This document shows, in pieces, positions 58,501 through 64,000 of a DNA stretch of 64,000 nucleotides. The stretch lies in NCBI GenBank assembly GCA_022578605.1, contig MU394082.1, positions 248,001 through 312,000 of the forward strand, read 5' to 3'. The stretch is from Camillea tinctor (Eukaryota; Ascomycota; Sordariomycetes; Xylariales; Xylariaceae). How positions within the stretch are numbered: the stretch's first letter is position 1; the number at the start of each line of letters is the position of its first letter. The translations under genes were made by a program, and so were the position numbers. The notes beneath the pieces were generated by a model, which was given only the letters and a program-made list of their open reading frames with translations, did not search any database and was not told the origin of the DNA.

Positions 58501-61500
58501 ACTTCCCACATTCGGAAGGGATCGCGATATCTTGTTCAATGGCCAAGAGGGATGACGCCGTATCGCATATGATTCATGATGGTCCTGCCGTCAATGTTCT
58601 CGGCGTGGGTGGGTTGAGCATCGTCCCGGACTAGCTCAATTCAAAATATGAACCAGCCGGCGTTCTGGTGACAAGAAACCCCCCTTCCCCCCCCCGCCGG
58701 AGGTCGGCTCCAAAGTGAGTTTCCTAAGTGATTCTAGAAATTCTCTCAAGTAGGTAGGTCCACAGACCAACATCTGGTACAGGGGGAGCTTCCCACCTGT
58801 CTGTCTGTGAATAGGGTGTGGGGCAAGCCCGGAGAGCTGGACAGAAGAAGAGTCTTGATCCGTAGAATAAGTGGATTGAGCGATAGGGCCAAAAACCAAG
58901 TGTTATTAGCGTGGATGTAATGCTGTGACATTGTTCAGAGCCGGAGACATACTGCGAGAACGTCTGTAACAAGAAGGTAACGACAACAGCAGTGGGCGCA
59001 TCCTTGAAATCCTGCAGCATCGGTGTATTGCAGCGAGCAGTCAGGGGTGTAAGCTATCATTTTGATGGGGGCGTCACGACGATAGAGCGTGGGAGCATTC
59101 GCTAACCCTCAACCCAAATCGATACTAATATATTACAGCGTTTATGTTATTCCAGAAAAGACATGTGATTCGGACAGCGAATATTATATACCTTACCTCT
59201 CTACATTCTATCTCGTATGTATATCAGCCATACCATCCATCCCATTCATTTCTCAGGGGGTCCACCAACACAGGGCGGACGGAGAGGCCATATTAAGTAA
59301 TGATTTCGTATAATAGGTAGACCTTACTTGCTTTAATACATATCATATTATTATTTCTATTACCTACATGTCTTAATCCGTGCATGTGAAGTCTAAATAT
59401 ACTAGAATATATTATACTCTGTGCAACCTAGTCTATGTGCTTGAACTGAACACATACATAGCCCGTTGAAGCTATACACCCCCCCTTTTTGAATCAGCCG
59501 CCCACATACTTGCGATTCCAACAGAGTAATATGCCGTAAGCTAGGACACGCTATACAAGGAAGCCGCTAGGTTAGATCTTGGATAACCGTCGCCGGCCGT
59601 TCTGGGCATTCAGATGCTAAAATATAGCCAAGGCATCGATGGGACCGCTAGGCAAGTTAGCCTGAGAGCGTGGGGGATCCCTGGACGAGATACGCCGTTC
59701 ATCCGCTTCATAATACGGCTTTTGCACCAGGGTATGAAAAATGGACTCCTCCCAACTATTCTCGGGATTTTACTCACAGATACTACCCGCGATACTCTTC
59801 ATTTGCGACGAGTTCTACTTGCTGTCTCCTGCTTAGGTGAGTCGAACTTGTCAGGGTTGTGGGCTAGGGAGCTTACCCATAAATCCCCGTTCCCAATCTA
59901 AGTATGTAGTATACTGTGACTAATTCATGCCGTCTAGACCCACGAGAGCCTCTTTGTTTATCTAATCTTGCGCAACAAGAGAAGTTCTACCCCGAAACCG
60001 CCAGGAACTGTGCCTCGTAACAAGCTAGAGCTTCCCCTCTTCGTTTATCCCTAATTTAGAGTGCCCACTATACAAGCTTAGAGGCTATTACATTATACGC
60101 TACTCTGTACTCCTCATTCCTCCTTACGTCTACGCATAGCAACCTCCATTACATCTTCTGTATCCTCTACTTCGATCCACCTCGCCACATCGGAAACTAA
60201 AGATGTAGTAATCTGTCATGGATAGATATTAGTGTATAAACTACAGGATCGATAACAACCTCATTGATCAACTCTCACTGAGCTTAAATTGATCACCAAG
60301 CCATGCAAAGAAGAAAGGGGGGAGGGGCTTCACGTTGAGTAAGTCAGGAAACGATCGACATCTATAGCCTTGAACAACTTGGCATCTATCTCTCCTGCTT
60401 GTTTTCGTTTCCTTCGTATTATTTATCTTATATCCTCAATAGCAGCCCGTCACGTGAAGACTGCCCCGGGTGAAAGATCATTGACACCTGGGATACGGGA
60501 ACTGCCTAGCAAGGCTAGGCATTTGGGATAAAAAGAGATATGCTAATACCATATTCAGGGCAGAATACGGAGGAAGACACGCTAGGATCCTAACGACGCA
60601 CTTCAACTTGGTATAAACTACATGTTAAGACCAGGTATAAATCAAGATAGTATCACGACATTATCTTGTAGGACAACATCCCGCGGACCAAGAGTTCGCC
60701 CGTGCCATTAAGTCCGTGAAGGAGCAGAATAGAGATAGTACACAATAACCTTTTTCTATCATCCACCTACATGCCCAGTCGGCATCGAACGGGTGGATCT
60801 GAATTTCTTCGGGAATCGGCTCGGACTGTATAATGGTTGCTCCCTGCATAGAGCGTTACATCCGCAAACCTTGATGATCTACAATCGCAAAGTTGCAATC
60901 AAGCACGCCGCGGTCCAACTTGTCACAGTATCTCTAGCTCATCTACGCCGTACCTGTGGCTGCCATAATCCACTCGTCAGCGCTACCAAGCCTTAGGGCC
61001 GTTAAACTTGCCCGGCATCTGTGCGGCCGTTATGCTAGTGCATTGCGTAATCTTGGAAAGTGCATACATAGTCTTTCTAGGTATAGATGATGGATTAGAT
61101 AAAATATAGTATGGATAACTCCATAAGAGGAACTGGGATGTGATGTGATGTATACTACCCATCATTTACCTCAGTCACTTACTCACTCGCAACCTATGGG
61201 TTCACATGTTCACTACATAGCTTTCTACTCCGGTTCGGAATGGTGTTCTATTTGTAAGAGAAACTTCTGCCAATGTTAAGCATACCAAGGAGACAAAGGC
61301 GCCGAACACTCAATTTGTTCCAGTCGTGAGTTAACCGCAGCGATTTGAAATATTATATACCTCCGAAGCTGGATATAGAAGTATCAAGAATGCGGGTGCA
61401 ACCAATAGCTAGATTAAAACAGACACTGCAAATGTGACAAAGGGATTAATGAAAGAGATATCCGTAACCGATGACCATACTGTGTCGCACATATCACGAA

Positions 61501-63482
61501 GCCAGTGTTTAAAAAGAATTAAATGAGTAATCTGTATTAGCAAGAGTGCCGAACAGGCACTCCACTTAGATACACATCTCTTATTTACAGTCGACTCTAT
61601 ACCCCTAGATAGATATTTCTCTATAACTCTGTGATCGATCATGCCAATCCCCCAGTTGTTCATCCCACGATAATAACGGGGAAAGATATCTTGTTGCTGA
61701 ATTGCAAATACCGTAATGTCATGGATCCCATGATTTTATCAGAGCCTAGAGGGCCTTTAAAGCAGCAACATGCGGAAAATAATTCGAGGGAGAGAAAGAA
61801 ATTGAAATAGGTATGCTGGCATGATGGCGAGTAAAATGAGGCTGTTTATATATACAGGACCCCTAATTGAGTGGGAAATCATTGTTCCTAAACCGTAACC
61901 ATGAGCAGCCAATGACTAGAGAGAAAAAAGCCTCCTCTCAAGTTATATACCTAGTTCGTCGGTGGGCTTACGCCCCTCCTTAACCCCTTCTAATTTACCA
62001 AACTCGACGACATCAGTATTATACAGATAAAACACATTTTATCGTCTTCGGTATGCAGTTCGGGGTCTACATACCTGGCAAGGTAAATCTTCTCAAAATG
62101 CCTCAAGGACGTTAGAGAGCTGCATCCGATCTCGGTGCAAAATGGCCAAAATTATATGCTAGATGGGACGAAAGTGAAACTGCAAGAACCACAGCAGTGA
62201 AGCGTTCATACAGCCTATAAGGATATTTTGCAACAGGAGAAAATATCATGAATATGATTTAGGAAACGAGATAAGGGACAAAATAAAAGAGAACAGATTA
62301 ACGTTGCTAAATCTCGGGACTATCGACCAAAAGTTTAGGTTTTTCTTAGGATATTATAATACATACAACAAGAAATTCATATTCTACTTAGTGGTAAAGT
62401 TCATGGTGGACGTCTACTAGAGTGCGGCTTACTTGGCTGATGAGTTGTGGTGAAGGTTAATCAGACAACTCTAACGTGGCACCCCATAAACCAAATTTCT
62501 TACCCATTTCACCTTTTCCTGGACAACATCCATACAAATGAGACTGTCACTTTTTTCTGAGTGATTGGTATGCAAATTTGCATTGATTATAGTTAGAAAA
62601 CGGCTTCGGCATAGGCGTAGAGGTATTATATCTGCATCTATAATACATATTTGCTGTGTAATATAAATAGTACCTAGAGGTTATAAGGATTCACTATTTA
62701 CATGCACATCGACCGCAACAATATGTCCCATTTGATCCCCTCATTCTTATCTTAAACTTAAAGTCTAATATTATAACGATATATCTCTCTCTACTAAAAA
62801 AAAAAAGCATGGTAACTAGGTAAAACAACCCACCATATCAGAAGAAAGCCCGCGGAGCAAACTAGAAATTCAATTTTGTATTCCGATATTACCATATGAG
62901 TGAAAGTTGAACCAGTTGATGTTGACGTTCCAATGTTTTCAATCTAGCGTAGAGCAACCAATAGATAGGCTACGTCACGTCACGTCATGTCACGAAACTA
63001 CCTACAGATACTTTAGGTGATGGTAGTAATCGTGGAGATGCGAGGGGGGGTCACATATGTAACATACCTAGAAATAATATATACCCCTATTTTAACCTAA
63101 CATATTAAGTAATACACCGTAGCATACACGAGATGATAACCACCCCTCCCCCCATCATCCCCGTCTCCCTCAATCATCATAAATCATCATTAATCATCTA
63201 TAGGTTAGAGAGGTAGGTAAGCACTATCAAGTTTGGACTGAACAGGCTAAGCGTATAACCTACATAGTAATCGCGACTTCTTAACATAGACTAGGGCGCG
63301 AACAGGACACACACCCCAACCTGGCAGTTATACGTGCAAATGGGCTGATATGGGGATGGAGGGGGGAAGACGCCTGTTCGTGGCAACCAACAGCGTCTTT
63401 TTATCTGGGTCAGGAGTTGGGCTAACACATTATGTAGTATTACCATTATCATTTCAAAATATGTGGGCAAGTAGGCAGATAT
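55594..63482. other. Gene desert (7.9 kb), AT-rich, possible decayed remnants
   Basis: No confident gene between the bANK regulator and Rad2. Short frames exist (for example 58636-58899 and 58724-59020 minus, 59614-59901 plus, 61409-61663 minus) but none shows a family motif. Near 58970-59100 (minus) an open stretch ends at a donor-like GTATGT, possibly an exon relic. TCACGTGA-like and tandem CACGTCACGT runs occur at about 60451 and 62974-62992. I see no tRNA, 5S rRNA or transposase. Confidence 0.5.
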
Positions 63483-64000
63483 CTATGATGCCTTAGCTCT
63501 TTTCTTACCCCTGCTACCCCGTCCTTTGCCTTTGCCCCTTTGTGCGCTGACCTCCTCGTCGACGCTACCATCTGGTACCTCGTCCTCCTGCGCAGCGGTA
63601 CTATCAACATCATCATTCAGCGCCAGTGTCCTTGTCGCCTTCCGCTTTCGTCTGGTATCAGATGGCGGCGTGACGCTATCGGGCTCCGCGGCCAGGACCT
63701 CGGTTGACATCGATTCTGGAGGCATATCCTCTAGCGCTGCGTTGGCCCGAAGCCTGTTCACAGCCTCAGCCATGCGTTTACTTCCCTGTATGCGCTGGCG
63801 CGGGGCAAATGCCTCCTTGACACCCACGCCTACACCACCCTCGAAGTATCGTGTGATATTGCTTTGTGTGCCCTCCGTCTCGCGACGGTTCATATCGCGG
63901 ACGACAGGCACAAGAACCTCATCTGTGCGCTCCTGAGACCAGCCGATCGTAGCCATGAGGAATTGTCTCAACCCCTCAACGTCCGGCACGCCCCACTGGA
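63483..64000 (-). CDS. rad2: DNA-repair endonuclease Rad2/Rad13/XPG, C-terminal part (5' end outside window)
   Basis: The frame is open from the stop at 63483 to the window edge, so only about 172 C-terminal residues are visible. The segment QWGVPDVEGLRQFLMATIGW, then QERTDEVLVPVVRDMNRRE, is the conserved end of the nuclease domain and helix-two-turn-helix region of XPG/Rad2, the structure-specific nuclease that cuts 3' of the lesion in nucleotide excision repair. QSNITRYF fits the PCNA-interacting PIP box (QxxIxxYF) found at this position in the family. FAPRQRIQGSKRMAEAVNRL follows, then an acidic/Ser linker and a basic tail (GKGKGRGSRGKKRAKAS), likely a nuclear localisation signal. The main catalytic domains lie beyond the right edge. 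Confidence 0.92.
   Translation of the reverse strand, partial: QWGVPDVEGLRQFLMATIGWSQERTDEVLVPVVRDMNRRETEGTQSNITRYFEGGVGVGVKEAFAPRQRIQGSKRMAEAVNRLRANAALEDMPPESMSTEVLAAEPDSVTPPSDTRRKRKATRTLALNDDVDSTAAQEDEVPDGSVDEEVSAQRGKGKGRGSRGKKRAKAS

Overview
This window is nuclear DNA of a filamentous ascomycete, most likely a Sordariomycete. The basis is the gene set (fungal Ent3, an STI1 of yeast-like length, a cyclophilin with a mitochondrial leader, fungal Zn2Cys6 regulators), short GT-AG introns of about 50-150 bp with CTAAC-like branch sites, pyrimidine-rich 5' leaders and long AT-rich spacers. The exact order (for example Xylariales) is a guess. All exon joins were made by eye from reading frame, splice signals and family conservation.

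Region 1 (1-19.6 kb) is conserved housekeeping DNA. It holds the start of a multi-span membrane protein (cut at the left edge), the ENTH clathrin adaptor Ent3, a dual-start cyclophilin, RNA polymerase III subunit RPC34, the Hsp70/Hsp90 co-chaperone Sti1 with a perfect heat-shock element upstream, a Zn2Cys6 regulator, a Ctr3-type copper transporter, and a glutathionyl-hydroquinone reductase of the ECM4/GTO type.

Region 2 (19.6-34 kb) is accessory. After a spacer carrying an LTR-like element come a cytochrome P450 (+), a Baeyer-Villiger monooxygenase (-), a beta-lactamase-fold esterase or acyltransferase (+) and a Zn2Cys6 regulator (+). A BVMO turns a ketone into an ester or lactone, and a serine hydrolase can open it. 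With a P450 and a regulator alongside, this looks like a compact gene cluster for modifying or breaking down a ketone, terpenoid or polyketide. This is the best candidate for an undescribed system here. An assembly gap between poly-G and poly-C tracts follows at about 34.9 kb.

Region 3 (36-49 kb) mixes a fungal-specific acidic protein, a kinase with an FHA-like N-terminus, a divergent pair (HSL-type alpha/beta hydrolase and PRISE-type reductase) sharing a 557-bp promoter with three copies of CGGTCTC, an EthD-domain protein, and a secreted GH43 glycosidase.

Region 4 (49-64 kb) is gene-poor. It carries a second, shorter copy of the LTR-like element, a 55-bp-arm inverted repeat, a bZIP-ankyrin (bANK, ToxE-like) regulator alone in the desert, and, at the right edge, the C-terminus of the DNA-repair nuclease Rad2/XPG.
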